A program made the position numbers and the translations under genes. A DNA stretch of 64,000 nucleotides, taken from contig CAIYPP010000103.1 in NCBI GenBank assembly GCA_903928115.1, forward strand, positions 1 through 64,000. Direction: 5' to 3'. The notes beneath the pieces are model-generated. The model made no database searches and had not been told where the DNA came from. It saw nothing but the letters and a program-made list of their open reading frames with translations. This document shows positions 1-10,492 of this stretch, piece by piece. Each line of letters opens with the position of its first letter. The stretch's first letter is position 1. The stretch is from an uncultured Planctomycetota bacterium (lineage in GTDB: Bacteria; Planctomycetota; UBA1135; GCA-002686595).

Positions 1-1513
<1,513 letters not shown>

Positions 1514-1563
1514 GGGGGTGGGTGGGGAGAGAGCGCGGCGGCGGCAGCCGGGGAGTGGGACAT

Positions 1564-1583
1564 CCCCGCGGCGAACCGCGGGG
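1564..1583. promoter_or_regulatory. GC hairpin in the carB leader
   Basis: A perfect 8 bp inverted repeat (CCCCGCGG / CCGCGGGG) around a 4-base loop lies about 50 bp upstream of the carB start, inside the spacer shared with the small plus-strand gene at 1730. No T-run follows it in the carB direction, so it is not an obvious terminator. It could be a leader structure or a protein site; function unknown. Confidence 0.3.
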
Positions 1584-1729
1584 CGTAAACGCGCGGATTG
1601 AAGCACGCGCCGGGCCCGCTGTCGACCGCCGGGACCGCTTCCCGCGGCCCCCCGCGCCGATTTTTTTCCGACCCCTTCGGAGAAGCCCCAGCGCGGGCCG
1701 ACAAGGACTCGGAGCACCCCGCTGTCGCC

Positions 1730-2008
1730 ATGACGAACCTGTCCTTCGAGTCGGCCATCCTGCTCGCCGTGAGCTTCGCGGCGGGGGCGTTGGCGACGTG
1801 GCTCTTCCAAGACCACCGCGCGCGCGCCGAGCGCCGCCGCTTCGAGCAGGAGATGCTGCGCGTGCTCGAGGCGCGCTATCAGGCCTACGAAGGGCTCGAG
1901 CGAGAGGTGCGGGCGTTCGTGGGCACGCGCTCGGGCGCGCCGTCGATCGAGCCCGGAGCGCCGCTGCCCGCGCGCGAGAGCGCGCCCGAGACAGAGCCGC
2001 TGCGCTAG
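1730..2008 (+). CDS. Small single-pass membrane protein with basic/coiled tail (hypothetical)
   Basis: 92 residues. One hydrophobic segment near the N-terminus (about residues 8-26, [17 protein letters not shown]) is followed by a charged, probably helical stretch (Arg/Glu-rich, residues 30-60) and a Pro/Glu-rich tail. This is the layout of small inner-membrane proteins with a cytoplasmic coiled region; no family is recognised. The frame is open upstream to 1598, but the ATG at 1730 puts the hydrophobic segment at the start and is preferred. Its stop overlaps the convergent aroB stop by 4 bp. Confidence 0.55.
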   Translation: MTNLSFESAILLAVSFAAGALATWLFQDHRARAERRRFEQEMLRVLEARYQAYEGLEREVRAFVGTRSGAPSIEPGAPLPARESAPETEPLR

Positions 2009-3069
2009 GCGAGCAGCTCGAGCAGCAGCGTCGAGTCGAGCTCGACGTCGAGCTGCAGCGCGCCCGCTCTCCGCGGCAGCACGAACTTGGGCTGTGCGTC
2101 GCGCGCCTTTTTGTCGAGCTTCATCGCTTCGAGGAGCTCGCGCGGCGGGAGCGCTCCGTGTTGCATGCGAAGCTCTCCGAGCGAGCGCGGCAGGCCGAGC
2201 GAACGCAGCAGCGCGTCGACGCGCGCCGTCAACGTGCGATCCTCGAGCAAGCCCGCGCGCTCGCTCGCGGCGAGCGCGAGCGTGAGCCCACATGCGACCG
2301 CGACTCCGTGGGGGATCGCGCCGAAGCCTGCGACCTTTTCGAGCGCGTGCGCGAACGTGTGGCCGAGGTTCAGCGCCTTGCGCGGACCGCTCTCGTGCGG
2401 ATCCGCCGCGACCACGCGCGCCTTGGCGCGCACGCAAGCCGCGATCAGCTCGTCGATGCTGCCGAGCTCGCGCTGGGCGAGCGCGCGGGCGTCGCGCTCG
2501 ACGCGCGCGAGGAGCTCGTCGCCATCGACGAGCGCGGTCTTCACGACCTCGCCGAGCCCGGAGCGCCACTCGCTGTCCGGCAGCGTCGCGAGGGTGCGCG
2601 TGTCAGCGAGCACCGCGACGGGCTGGTGAAACGTGCCGACGAGATTCTTGCCTCCGGCGATGTTGATTGCGGTCTTGCCGCCGACGGACGCGTCGACCAT
2701 CGCGAGCAGCGTCGTGGGGCAGGAAACCGCGCGAATGCCGCGCATGTAGAGCGAAGCGGCAAGTCCGCCGACATCGAGCACCGCGCCCCCGCCGAACAGC
2801 AGCACCACGGAGCGCCGGTCGAGTCGCTCGAACGCCATCGACGACAGGGTTGCCTCCAGCGTCTCCCACTCCTTGGCGGCCTCACCCGAAGGAACGACCT
2901 GCGTCGCAAAGAGCGGAGGCAAGAGCCCGGCGTGGGCCTCGAAGACGGTGAGCTCGGAGACGCAGAACGGCCGCTCGCCCGCGTGCTGCCCAGCCTCGGC
3001 GAGCGCTCCGGCGCCGATCACGACCGGGTAGCTCCGCTCGCCCGGGAGCGCGACTTCGACGCGGATCAC
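2005..3069 (-). CDS. aroB: 3-Dehydroquinate synthase
   Basis: Second step of the shikimate pathway: NAD- and metal-dependent cyclisation of DAHP to 3-dehydroquinate in the cytoplasm. The 354-residue length is normal for AroB. Visible family blocks: the nucleotide-binding [62 protein letters not shown], and the metal-binding [12 protein letters not shown] and PHGVAVACG. The usual GGGVVGD is GGGAVLD here, a mild variant. Start ATG at 3069 overlaps the stop of the upstream membrane-protein gene (ATGA), so the two are probably translationally coupled, with no obvious functional link. Confidence 0.94.
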   Translation of the reverse strand: MIRVEVALPGERSYPVVIGAGALAEAGQHAGERPFCVSELTVFEAHAGLLPPLFATQVVPSGEAAKEWETLEATLSSMAFERLDRRSVVLLFGGGAVLDVGGLAASLYMRGIRAVSCPTTLLAMVDASVGGKTAINIAGGKNLVGTFHQPVAVLADTRTLATLPDSEWRSGLGEVVKTALVDGDELLARVERDARALAQRELGSIDELIAACVRAKARVVAADPHESGPRKALNLGHTFAHALEKVAGFGAIPHGVAVACGLTLALAASERAGLLEDRTLTARVDALLRSLGLPRSLGELRMQHGALPPRELLEAMKLDKKARDAQPKFVLPRRAGALQLDVELDSTLLLELLA

Positions 3070-4442
3070 GCGCGGCTCTCGCCCGCGGGCGCCGACGAGC
3101 GTGCGCGCCGCTCACGCCGCCGCCGCGCGAGCTCGGCGTCGAGCTCGGCCGCCTTGGCGCTGTCGCGGCGCAGCAGGTACCAAAAGATCGCGACGATGCC
3201 TACGAACGTGCCGCCGACGATGTAGAGCACGAAGCTGAACACCGACTCCTTCGGCAGCTCGTAGGGCTCGAGCGCAGTCAGCACGAACACCGGCGCGCGT
3301 CGCGTCCCGCCGACCGCCTCGTACTGGTTCATGCGCACGAAGAAGCCGCGCGCCGTGACCTCGCTTCCGATCTGGAAGCCCGGATCTGGGAGGAGCGTCG
3401 TGAACTGGATCACGGGGTTGGGCGTGCGCAGCCACTCGTTGGCGCCGATCCAGCCCTCGGTGAGCTGCGCCACGCGCGCGGGATTTTCGCGCTGGCGCTG
3501 CGTCCAAATGTCCTGGATGCGGCACGGCGGGATGCGCAGCGGGACCGCGAGGAACTGCGCGGGATCCTCGCTCAGCTTGCCCATCGTCTCGGCATCGAGC
3601 ACCGCGGCCTTCGCCCAGTCGATCGAAGCGGGATCGACGTCGCGCGCATAGCTCACGACGCGCCAGTACTCGACGCGCTCGTTGGTCGAGACTTCGTCGT
3701 AGCGCCCGAAGTCCTCGCCCCAGTCCGCGCGCGCGAGCGTCGCGACCTTGCCGAGCGCGGGGAACGAGACCTGCGCGCGCGGACCGACGACGAGCGGCGC
3801 TTCCAGCCACGTCCCGCCGACTTCGCGGCCGAGCGTCTTCACAAACAGGCCGTCGACGTGCACGTAGTCGTCGTTGCCAAACTCGTACTCGACGCAGCTC
3901 TGGAAGACGACGAACACCTTGCCGCCGTCGTCGAGGGTCAGCAGCGCGCGGAAGTGCGCGGGCAGCGACTGCGACTCGGGATACGAGACGAACTCGGAGA
4001 GCACTCCCCGCAGGCGCACCACGCGCGCGCGCGCCTCGCCGGGATTCGCGACGAGCTCTGCGGCGAGCGGCGCCGAGAGCTCGACGCCCTTCATCGGGAC
4101 GAAGTGGTCCCACGTGTAGAGCCGCGCGTCTTCGAGCGCGAGCGCGAGGGCCGGCGTCTCGATGTCCGCGCGCTCCTCGCGCGTCGCGTCCTTCACGCGG
4201 GCTGCTAGCTCATCCCTGCGGAACGTCGGCGTTGCGATCTCGCTCTGCGGCGCGCTGTCGCGCCGCCGCCGCGCGTCGGCCGCGGGCACCTTGCCGCCGC
4301 TCGTCACCACCCCCCAGATCATGCTGCCCGTGACTGCCGCGAAGAGCAGCACCATGAAGAGCAGCTTGCGGCGCTCGCGGTCGGTGAAGAGCTTGCCGTC
4401 GCTCGGCGCGTTCCCCGGAGTCGAGGTCGTCTTGAACTTCAT
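3066..4442 (-). CDS. Membrane protein with two transmembrane segments (hypothetical)
   Basis: 458 residues, no recognised family. A short basic cytoplasmic N-terminus (residues 1-28) leads into a first transmembrane helix (about 29-47, LLFMVLLFAAVTGSMIWGVV). A large, probably periplasmic domain of ~350 residues rich in beta-like segments follows, then a second helix near the C-terminus (about 408-430, VLYIVGGTFVGIVAIFWYLL) and a highly basic tail. One Cys pair candidate (FQSCVEYEF and PPCRIQD) lies in the outer domain. It overlaps aroB by 4 bp and starts 8 bp after the C26-hydrolase gene ends, so 5202-2005 looks like one transcript. Confidence 0.75.
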   Translation of the reverse strand: MKFKTTSTPGNAPSDGKLFTDRERRKLLFMVLLFAAVTGSMIWGVVTSGGKVPAADARRRRDSAPQSEIATPTFRRDELAARVKDATREERADIETPALALALEDARLYTWDHFVPMKGVELSAPLAAELVANPGEARARVVRLRGVLSEFVSYPESQSLPAHFRALLTLDDGGKVFVVFQSCVEYEFGNDDYVHVDGLFVKTLGREVGGTWLEAPLVVGPRAQVSFPALGKVATLARADWGEDFGRYDEVSTNERVEYWRVVSYARDVDPASIDWAKAAVLDAETMGKLSEDPAQFLAVPLRIPPCRIQDIWTQRQRENPARVAQLTEGWIGANEWLRTPNPVIQFTTLLPDPGFQIGSEVTARGFFVRMNQYEAVGGTRRAPVFVLTALEPYELPKESVFSFVLYIVGGTFVGIVAIFWYLLRRDSAKAAELDAELARRRRERRARSSAPAGESRA

Positions 4443-4449
4443 GGCGCTC

Positions 4450-5202
4450 CTAGCTCCCTATCCGCGAGGTCTCGCGCGGATACCGACGGGCGATGCTGCG
4501 CGTCGCGGCGGCGAACACGAGCGCGCGGAACAGCCGATCGTGCGGCGTGCCCTCTGGCGCGAGCTCGGGGTGCCACTGCACGCCGACGAGGAACGGATGC
4601 CCCGGCAGCTCGAGCGCTTCGACGAGACCCTCTGCGTCGCGGGCGCCGATCTTCCACGCGGATCCGACCGTTCGCACGGCCTGATGGTGGCGCGAGACGA
4701 CGTCGAGGGACGGAACGTCGACGACGCGCGCGAGCAGCGAGTCGCGCTCGATCTCGACTTGGTGCACCACGCCGCCGGAGTGCGGGTTCTTGCCTTGCCA
4801 CTCTTCCGGCAGGTGCTGGTACAGCGCACCGCCGCCGACGAGCCCGAGGAGCTGCATGCCGTAGCAGATCCCCAAGGTCGGGATGCGCGCCTCGAGCGCG
4901 GCCTGCGCGAGCGCGACGTCGAAGTCTTGCTTGGCGCTCGGCACCGGCTTCGCCGCGGGGTGCGTCGGGCCGAGGCCCATGCGCGCCGTGTCGAAGTCGT
5001 CGCCGCCCGAAAGCACGAGACCGTCGACGCGCTCCAAGAGCCGCGCGATGTCGCTCGGGCCGCCGACGGGCGGGATCACGACGGGCACGCCGCCGGCCTT
5101 GAGCACGGCGTCGGCGTAGCGGTTCTTCAGCGTGACCGCGGGGCTCTGCCCGTCGATCATCTCGCCGTTGATGGCGACGAGCGGCCTCTCGCGGTCGATC
5201 AT
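4450..5202 (-). CDS. Peptidase C26 / gamma-glutamyl-gamma-aminobutyrate hydrolase-like protein
   Basis: Class I glutamine-amidotransferase fold enzyme, probably cleaving a gamma-glutamyl amide as PuuD does in putrescine breakdown. 250 residues, the usual length. Catalytic residues are visible: nucleophile Cys113 in GICYGMQ, and the His211/Glu213 pair in VQWHPE; GLVLSGGDDFD near residue 61-71 is the typical oxyanion-strand region. No other putrescine genes are adjacent, so the real substrate is open. Start ATG at 5202. It leads a likely three-gene minus-strand transcript. Confidence 0.85.
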   Translation of the reverse strand: MIDRERPLVAINGEMIDGQSPAVTLKNRYADAVLKAGGVPVVIPPVGGPSDIARLLERVDGLVLSGGDDFDTARMGLGPTHPAAKPVPSAKQDFDVALAQAALEARIPTLGICYGMQLLGLVGGGALYQHLPEEWQGKNPHSGGVVHQVEIERDSLLARVVDVPSLDVVSRHHQAVRTVGSAWKIGARDAEGLVEALELPGHPFLVGVQWHPELAPEGTPHDRLFRALVFAAATRSIARRYPRETSRIGS

Positions 5203-5248
5203 GCACGCATCTTAGCCCGCGGCGCGCGCGCTTTCGGCGGTGCGGCGC

Positions 5249-5656
5249 TCAGCGCACGACGCGCAGAATCAGCGGATACGTCCAGCGCTCGCCGTTGGCG
5301 GCCTTCGCGGCGGCGACGAGCATCGCCACGAGCTTCACGACAGGCAGCAACACGAGCATCGGGATGCCGATGAAGCAGCAGCAGATGAGCGGCAGCGCGA
5401 GCACCTGCCACGCGAGGACGTTGAGCTGGAAGTTGAGCGCTTCCTTGCCGTGGAAGTTGGCCTCGGGGTCGGTGTCGCGCTGCGCGAGCCACACGACGAG
5501 CGTCGCGAGCAGGCCCGCGAGCAAGAACGACACGCCGAAGTCGAGCAGGCCGACGAGGTGACACGCGGTGGCCCAGCCGCTCGATGCCCGGGGCGTGGGC
5601 GCGGCGGGAGGTGGAGGCGAGGAAGGGGCCATTTCTGCGGGGATTTCGCTGCTCAT
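5249..5656 (-). CDS. DUF4870 (Tic20-like) membrane protein
   Basis: 135 residues. A Pro/Ala/Ser-rich cytoplasmic N-terminus (1-26) is followed by three hydrophobic segments: 27-60, 78-100 and 100-118. Family hallmarks are ATACHLVGLLDF, the soluble loop with EANFHGKEALNFQLN, and a closing RWTYPLILRVVR, matching DUF4870 proteins in length and order. Function of the family is not established. Three consecutive Cys (LICCCFIG) sit in the second membrane segment, unusual but not unique. Start ATG at 5656. Confidence 0.85.
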   Translation of the reverse strand: MSSEIPAEMAPSSPPPPAAPTPRASSGWATACHLVGLLDFGVSFLLAGLLATLVVWLAQRDTDPEANFHGKEALNFQLNVLAWQVLALPLICCCFIGIPMLVLLPVVKLVAMLVAAAKAANGERWTYPLILRVVR

Positions 5657-6209
5657 GACGGTCCCTACAGGAGGCTCTCCGCGGCGTTACAGCCCACGCG
5701 GAGTCCGCGGAGCCGCGCAGCGTCGTGGCGCCGTTGCGCGCGAAAACGCCGAGGGAAAGGGCTCGTTGTCACTCCGCACGCCCGCATCGGCCGCGGGGCC
5801 TCCGCAGGCCGCGAGCTCGAGGCGCACGGGGTTGGCGGCGGTACCACAGCGAAAACTCCGACGAAAACAGGGCGCGCGGAGCCTCTGCCGCGCGGATCGG
5901 CGTGTTTTCTCGACGGATTCGGTCGCCGCGCGGCGCGACGGACAGCTTTCGAGCCCGAGGGGGGGCGCCGGGGCGGGCTCCCGCGCGGTTCCGAAGCGGG
6001 GGGCTCACCCGCTGTCCCGCGACAATCGGCGCAATTTTTTGGACGGCCCTCGGGAGGCGGAACGTGCCGCCGGAGCCCTTTCAAGCCTGTCCAAGTTCTT
6101 TTTCGAACGCTCTAAATCTTTGTCTCCAATGAACTTGTGTCTTTACAGGACCGCGGCCCCATCCGCGGAGGGGGGCGCCCTCGCCCGTCAACCCCGAATC
6201 GGGGCAAAG

Positions 6210-6225
6210 CCACAACCTGTAGGGG
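6210..6225. promoter_or_regulatory. NrdR box 1 (proposed)
   Basis: CCACAACCTGTAGGGG. It keeps the CAC-A/T-A arm and the T-A/T-G arm of the palindromic 16 bp NrdR consensus (ACACwATATATwGTGT), departing mainly in the central AT bases as expected at high GC. It lies about 200 bp upstream of nrdA and pairs with a second box 32 bp further on. NrdR represses ribonucleotide reductase genes when dATP is high. Confidence 0.7.
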
Positions 6226-6237
6226 CTGCTCGGTCCT

Positions 6238-6266
6238 TGTGCCCCTAGAAATTGCGCCGCTAGCAT
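6238..6266 (+). promoter_or_regulatory. Candidate sigma-70-type promoter of nrdAB
   Basis: A -35-like TTGTGC (6238-6243) and a -10-like TAGCAT (6261-6266) are separated by exactly 17 bp. The second NrdR box lies in the spacer and the first just upstream, the arrangement expected for repression by occlusion. Transcription would begin near 6273, giving a leader of about 150 nt before the nrdA ATG. Confidence 0.5.
6242..6257. promoter_or_regulatory. NrdR box 2 (proposed)
   Basis: CCCCTAGAAATTGCGC. Aligned to the reverse complement of box 1 it agrees at 11 of 16 positions, including the CCCCTA and TTG-G arms. The linker between the boxes is 16 bp, so they are 32 bp apart, three helical turns, which is the spacing typical of tandem NrdR boxes. 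Confidence 0.6.
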
Positions 6267-6420
6267 CCCGCCCGCGCTGCGGGGGCGGCGCTGCTCAGGA
6301 GGGGTTCTCGGGAGCAGTCTTGCCTCCTCCCTCCGCGCCTCGCCTCGCCCCCCGACGAGTGCGTCCCGCACACACCCCGCTGAACACCCACGAACTGTCG
6401 ACCCGCGCTGGAGAAGTCCC

Positions 6421-8865
6421 ATGGAGCTCGGAACTCAGGCCACCTCGCAGAAGCTGAGCCAAGTCGAACTGCAGCCGCAGCAATCGCCGCCGAGCGAGGC
6501 TGCGCGCCGCGCCGCCGCAGCGAGCGGCGAAACCCGCATGCGCGTGCGCAAGCGCGCCGGCAACCTCGAGCCGGTCGACGTCACCAAGATCGTGCGCGCG
6601 ATCGAGCGCTGCGCCGCGGGCCTCACCGAGGTCGACTCGATGCGCATCGCGACGCGCACGATCTCGGGCCTCTACGACGGTGCGACGACGCAGGAGCTCG
6701 ACCAGCTCTCGATCCAGACGGCCGCCTCGTTGATCGCCGAGGAGCCGCAGTACTCGCGCCTCGCCGCGCGCCTGCTCGGCGCCTTCATCGACAAGGAAGT
6801 GCGCAACCAGAACATCATGAGCTTCTCGCAGTCGGTGCGGGCAGCCCATGAGCACGGGCTCGTGTCGAAGGCGACGGCGGACTTCGTCGCGCTGCACTCG
6901 CGCAAGCTCGACCAAGCCGTGATCGCGGAGAACACGGACCTGTTCGAGTACTTCGGCCTGCGCACGGTCTACGACCGCTACCTGCTCGTGAACCCGCAGT
7001 CGCGCGAGGCGCTCGAGACGCCGCAGTACTTCTTCCTGCGCGTGGCCTGCGGCCTCTCGCACAACCCCAAGGAAGCGATCGAGTTCTATCAGCTGATCAG
7101 CTCGCTCGAGTACCTGCCGAGCTCGCCGACGCTCTTCAACTCGGGCTCGCAGCGCTCGCAGCTCTCGTCGTGCTACCTGCTCGACTCCCCGCTCGACGAC
7201 CTCGCGTCGATCTACGCGAAGTACGCGGACGTGGCGCAGCTCTCCAAGTTCGCGGGCGGCATCGGCCTCTCGTACACCCGCGTCCGCGCGCGCGGCTCGC
7301 TGATCCGCGGCACCAACGGCCACTCCAACGGCATCGTGCCGTGGCTCAAGACGCTCGACAGCTCGGTCGCCGCCGTCAATCAGGGTGGTCGCCGCAAGGG
7401 CGCGTGCTGCGTGTACCTCGAGACGTGGCACGGCGACATCGACGACTTCCTCGAGCTGCGCGACAACACCGGCGACGAGGCGCGCCGCACGCACAACTTG
7501 AACCTCGCCAACTGGGTCCCCGACCTGTTCATGAAGCGCGTCGAAGCCGACGCGATGTGGTCGCTCTTCGACCCCAAGGTCGTGCCGCACTTCACCGATC
7601 TCTACGGCGCCGAGTTCGAGAAGGCGTACGTCGAGGCCGAGGAGAAGAAGCTCTTCCTGCGTCAGGTGAAGGCGCGCGAGCTCTACTCGCGCATGATGCG
7701 CACGCTCGCCCAGACCGGAAACGGCTGGATGACCTTCAAGGACGCCTCGAACGAGAAGTGCAACCAGACCGGCGCCGAAGGCCGCACCGTGCACCTCTCG
7801 AACCTGTGCACCGAGATCATCGAGGTGACGAGCAACGACGAGACCGCGGTGTGCAACCTCGGCTCGATCAACCTCGGCAAGCTCGTGAAGAACGGCGCTT
7901 TCGACTTCGCGCGCCTCGGCGAGATCACGCGCATCGCGGTGCGCCGCCTCGACCGCGTGATCGACATCAACTACTACCCGACCGAGACGGCGAAGAACTC
8001 CAACTTCGCGTGGCGCCCCGTGGGCCTCGGCGTGATGGGTCTGCAGGACGTCTTCTTCAAGCTGCGCCTGCCGTTCGACAGCCAAGCGGCGGTCGAGCTC
8101 TCGTCGCGCATTCAGGAGGAGATCTACTTCAACGCGCTCTCGACGAGCTGCGAGCTCGCGGTGGAGTCCGGCCCGCACCCGACGTACGCGCAGACGCGCG
8201 CGGCGAAGGGCGAGCTGCAGCAGGACCTGTGGGGCGTGAAGTCGACCGACGAGAAGCGCTGGGATGACCTGCGCGCGCGCATCGCCGTCCATGGCCTGCG
8301 CAACTCACTGATGATCGCCATCGCGCCGACGGCGACGATCGCGTCGATCGCGGGCTGCTACGAGTGCATCGAGCCGCAGGTGTCCAACCTGTTCAAGCGC
8401 GAGACGCTCTCGGGCGACTTCATCCAGATCAACCGCTACCTCGTGCAGGAGCTCAAGGAGCGCGGCCTCTGGAACGAGGACATGCGCAACCGCATCAAGG
8501 CGGCGGAAGGGTCGATTCAGGACATCGGCGACATCCCCGCGGACCTGCAGGCGCTCTACCGCACGGCTTGGGAATTGCCGCAGAAATGCCTGATCGACCA
8601 CGCCCGCGCGCGCGGCGCGTGGATCGACCAGTCGCAGTCGCTCAACCTCTTCATCGAGAACCCGGTGATCGGCAAGCTCTCCTCCATGTACATGTACGCG
8701 TGGAAGAGCGGCCTCAAGACCACCTACTACCTGCGCTCGCGTCCGGCGACGCGCATCCGTCAGACCACCGTCTCGACCACCGCCGCCGCCGCGGCTCCGG
8801 TCTCCGACGCGCAGGCCGTCGCCTGCTCGCTGGAGAACCCGGAGGCCTGCGAGGCCTGCCAGTAA
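6421..8865 (+). CDS. nrdA: Ribonucleoside-diphosphate reductase, alpha subunit (class Ia)
   Basis: Reduces NDPs to dNDPs together with the NrdB radical subunit. 814 residues. Residues 40-130 form an ATP-cone (RVRKRAGNLEPVDVTKIVRA), the dATP-sensing allosteric domain. Catalytic residues are visible: Cys251 (SSCYLLDSP) and Cys478 (AVCNLGSIN) as the redox pair, Cys463 and Glu465 (NLCTEI) as the thiyl radical site, Tyr769-Tyr770 (TTYYLR) for radical transfer, and a C-terminal CEAC tail for thioredoxin/glutaredoxin re-reduction. A 40-residue Gln/Ala-rich N-terminal extension precedes the cone. nrdB follows 3 bp after the stop. Two NrdR boxes upstream suggest dATP-responsive repression. Confidence 0.97.
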   Translation: MELGTQATSQKLSQVELQPQQSPPSEAARRAAAASGETRMRVRKRAGNLEPVDVTKIVRAIERCAAGLTEVDSMRIATRTISGLYDGATTQELDQLSIQTAASLIAEEPQYSRLAARLLGAFIDKEVRNQNIMSFSQSVRAAHEHGLVSKATADFVALHSRKLDQAVIAENTDLFEYFGLRTVYDRYLLVNPQSREALETPQYFFLRVACGLSHNPKEAIEFYQLISSLEYLPSSPTLFNSGSQRSQLSSCYLLDSPLDDLASIYAKYADVAQLSKFAGGIGLSYTRVRARGSLIRGTNGHSNGIVPWLKTLDSSVAAVNQGGRRKGACCVYLETWHGDIDDFLELRDNTGDEARRTHNLNLANWVPDLFMKRVEADAMWSLFDPKVVPHFTDLYGAEFEKAYVEAEEKKLFLRQVKARELYSRMMRTLAQTGNGWMTFKDASNEKCNQTGAEGRTVHLSNLCTEIIEVTSNDETAVCNLGSINLGKLVKNGAFDFARLGEITRIAVRRLDRVIDINYYPTETAKNSNFAWRPVGLGVMGLQDVFFKLRLPFDSQAAVELSSRIQEEIYFNALSTSCELAVESGPHPTYAQTRAAKGELQQDLWGVKSTDEKRWDDLRARIAVHGLRNSLMIAIAPTATIASIAGCYECIEPQVSNLFKRETLSGDFIQINRYLVQELKERGLWNEDMRNRIKAAEGSIQDIGDIPADLQALYRTAWELPQKCLIDHARARGAWIDQSQSLNLFIENPVIGKLSSMYMYAWKSGLKTTYYLRSRPATRIRQTTVSTTAAAAAPVSDAQAVACSLENPEACEACQ

Positions 8866-8868
8866 CGG

Positions 8869-9930
8869 ATGAACCCCGTTCCGAACGACAAGCGAGCATC
8901 ACCTATGTCCGTCGCACTCGCCCAGCGCCCGATGATCCTGAACCCCGGCCTCGACCTCACGTTGCGGCCGATGCGGTACCCCGACTTCTACGAGATGTAC
9001 AAGTCGGCGATCCGCAACACGTGGACGGTGGAGGAGGTCGACTTCTCCAGCGACCTCGTCGACCTGCGCAGCCGCCTGCTGCCCGCAGAGCGCCACCTCG
9101 TGCACCGGCTCGTCGCGTTCTTCGCCACGGGCGACTCGATCGTGGCGAACAACGTCGCGCTCAACCTCTACAAGCACATCAACTCGCCTGAGGCGCGCAT
9201 GTACCTGTCGCGCCAGATCTACGAGGAGGCGCTGCACGTTCAGTTCTACCTGACGCTGCTCGACAACTACGTGCCCGACATCAAGGAGCGCGAGAAGGCC
9301 TTCGCCGCGATCCACAACATTCCGTCGATCGCGCGCAAGGCAGAGTTCTGCTTCAAGTGGATGGACTCGGCGTTCCAGCTCGAGCGCCTTGCGACGCCGG
9401 AAGACCGCCGTCGCTTCCTGCTCAATCTGATCTGCTACGCGTGCTGCGTCGAAGGCCTCTTCTTCTACGCGGCCTTCGCCTACGTCTACTTCATGCGCAG
9501 CAAGGGCCTGCTCAACGGCCTCGCGTCCGGTACGAACTGGGTGTTCCGCGACGAAAGCATGCACATGAGCTTCGCTCTCGAGGTCGCGGCGACGGTGCGT
9601 CGCGAGGAGCCCGAGCTCTTCGACGCGCAGCTCGAGCGCGACATCCACCAGATGATCGACGAAGCGGTCGCCTGCGAAACTCAGTTCGCGGAAGACCTGC
9701 TGCAGGGCGGGATCCCCGGCCTGTCTTCGCGCGACATGCGCCAGTACCTCGAGTACGTCGCCGACCAGCGTCTCGGCAACCTGAGCCTCAAGAAGCGCTA
9801 CAACGCGAAGAACCCCTTCGCCTTCATGGAGCTCCAGGACGTTCAGGAGCTCTCGAACTTCTTCGAGCGCCGCGTCAGCGCGTATCAGATGGGCGTCACC
9901 GGCGAGGTGGCCTTCGACGAGGCGTTCTAG
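8869..9930 (+). CDS. nrdB: Ribonucleoside-diphosphate reductase, beta subunit (class Ia)
   Basis: Small subunit that generates and stores the radical for NrdA using a dinuclear metal centre. 353 residues. All ligands are visible in order: Asp89 (ATGDSI), Glu120 and His123 (EEALH), Glu195 (CCVEGL), Glu229 and His232 (DESMH). The radical Tyr127 is present four residues after His123 (HVQFY), which argues against the Tyr-less class Ic type. An ATG at 8905 (MSVALAQ) is an alternative start; 8869 lies only 3 bp after the nrdA stop and keeps the pair coupled, though neither start has a clear Shine-Dalgarno sequence. Confidence 0.96.
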   Translation: MNPVPNDKRASPMSVALAQRPMILNPGLDLTLRPMRYPDFYEMYKSAIRNTWTVEEVDFSSDLVDLRSRLLPAERHLVHRLVAFFATGDSIVANNVALNLYKHINSPEARMYLSRQIYEEALHVQFYLTLLDNYVPDIKEREKAFAAIHNIPSIARKAEFCFKWMDSAFQLERLATPEDRRRFLLNLICYACCVEGLFFYAAFAYVYFMRSKGLLNGLASGTNWVFRDESMHMSFALEVAATVRREEPELFDAQLERDIHQMIDEAVACETQFAEDLLQGGIPGLSSRDMRQYLEYVADQRLGNLSLKKRYNAKNPFAFMELQDVQELSNFFERRVSAYQMGVTGEVAFDEAF

Positions 9931-9949
9931 GCGCCTGTTCCCGAGCTTC

Positions 9950-9994
9950 CAGCGCCCCGGCGCGGCCCGAGTGATTCGGCCCGCCGGGGCGCTG
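9950..9994. terminator. Strong hairpin terminator after nrdB
   Basis: A perfect 13 bp inverted repeat, CAGCGCCCCGGCG and its complement, encloses a 19-base loop that itself contains a small CCGA/TCGG stem. It starts 20 bp after the nrdB stop. There is no clear T-tract, which is common in very GC-rich genomes, so it may act with Rho or simply stabilise the 3' end. Confidence 0.6.
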
Positions 9995-10035
9995 TCATTG
10001 GAAGCCGCTTCCCGGTGCGCGTAGGATCCCCGCCC

Positions 10036-10479
10036 GTGGACGAGCACAAGGAACTCGACGACATCGCGCGCCCGCTCGGGACCCGTGTCCAGCGCGCCGG
10101 ACTGCGCTCCCTCTCGGAGCCCGAGCGCGTCGCCTACCTCGTGTGGGCCTTCGCGCCCGAGCTCGACAACGGCGGCGCCGACACCTTCTTCTACAACGAG
10201 AGCGGTCGCTTCGCGGAGCAGACTGTCGATGCGCTGCAGTCGATCGCGGCGCGCGACCTCGCCGAGGCTCTCGAAGCGGTGATCGAGTGCTTCCCCGACG
10301 GCGAGGTGCCCGCGGACCAAGACGAGCGCACCGAGGCGCTCGAAGACGCTGCGCGCGACCTCGAGGACGTGCTCGACGAGCTGCGCGAAGCCTACGAAGA
10401 GCGCGGACCGGATCGCGTGCGCAAGGCGACGCTGCGCTTCTACCAAGCCCAAACGGGCACGGCGCCGGCAGAAGAGTGA
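10036..10479 (+). CDS. DUF4375 (DMP19-like) domain protein
   Basis: 147 residues from the GTG at 10036, preferred over the GTG at 10015 because an AGGA lies about 10 bases upstream. The core VWAFAPELDNGGADTFFYN, followed by AEQTVDALQSIAA and a long acidic helix, matches the DUF4375 pattern (helix, NGG-x-x-x-FF-x-N, then amphipathic helices). The DMP19 structure is known as a DNA-mimic, and this protein is also acidic in its second half (many Glu/Asp, residues 80-125), but that role is only inference. It stands alone between the nrdB terminator and a convergent acetyltransferase gene. Confidence 0.7.
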   Translation: MDEHKELDDIARPLGTRVQRAGLRSLSEPERVAYLVWAFAPELDNGGADTFFYNESGRFAEQTVDALQSIAARDLAEALEAVIECFPDGEVPADQDERTEALEDAARDLEDVLDELREAYEERGPDRVRKATLRFYQAQTGTAPAEE

Positions 10480-10492
10480 GCGCGCGCGGCGC

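Larger units (their letters stand above)
5657..6420. other. 764 bp intergenic leader upstream of nrdAB
   Basis: No convincing gene in either strand. Its first ~400 bp are GC-rich with no clear structure; 6088-6150 is visibly AT-richer. From 6151 on there are stacked short inverted repeats: CCGCGG twice (6151-6156, 6163-6168), CCCCG/CGGGG (6192-6196, 6200-6204) and TAGGGGC/GCCCCTA (6220-6226, 6241-6247). The last overlaps two NrdR-like boxes and a promoter annotated separately. A cobalamin riboswitch was looked for and not found. Confidence 0.7.

Noticed and set aside
5657-6420. Cobalamin riboswitch or small gene upstream of nrdA
   Set aside because: No B12 box; the reductase is class Ia with a Tyr radical; open frames here have no ribosome sites or protein-like sequence.
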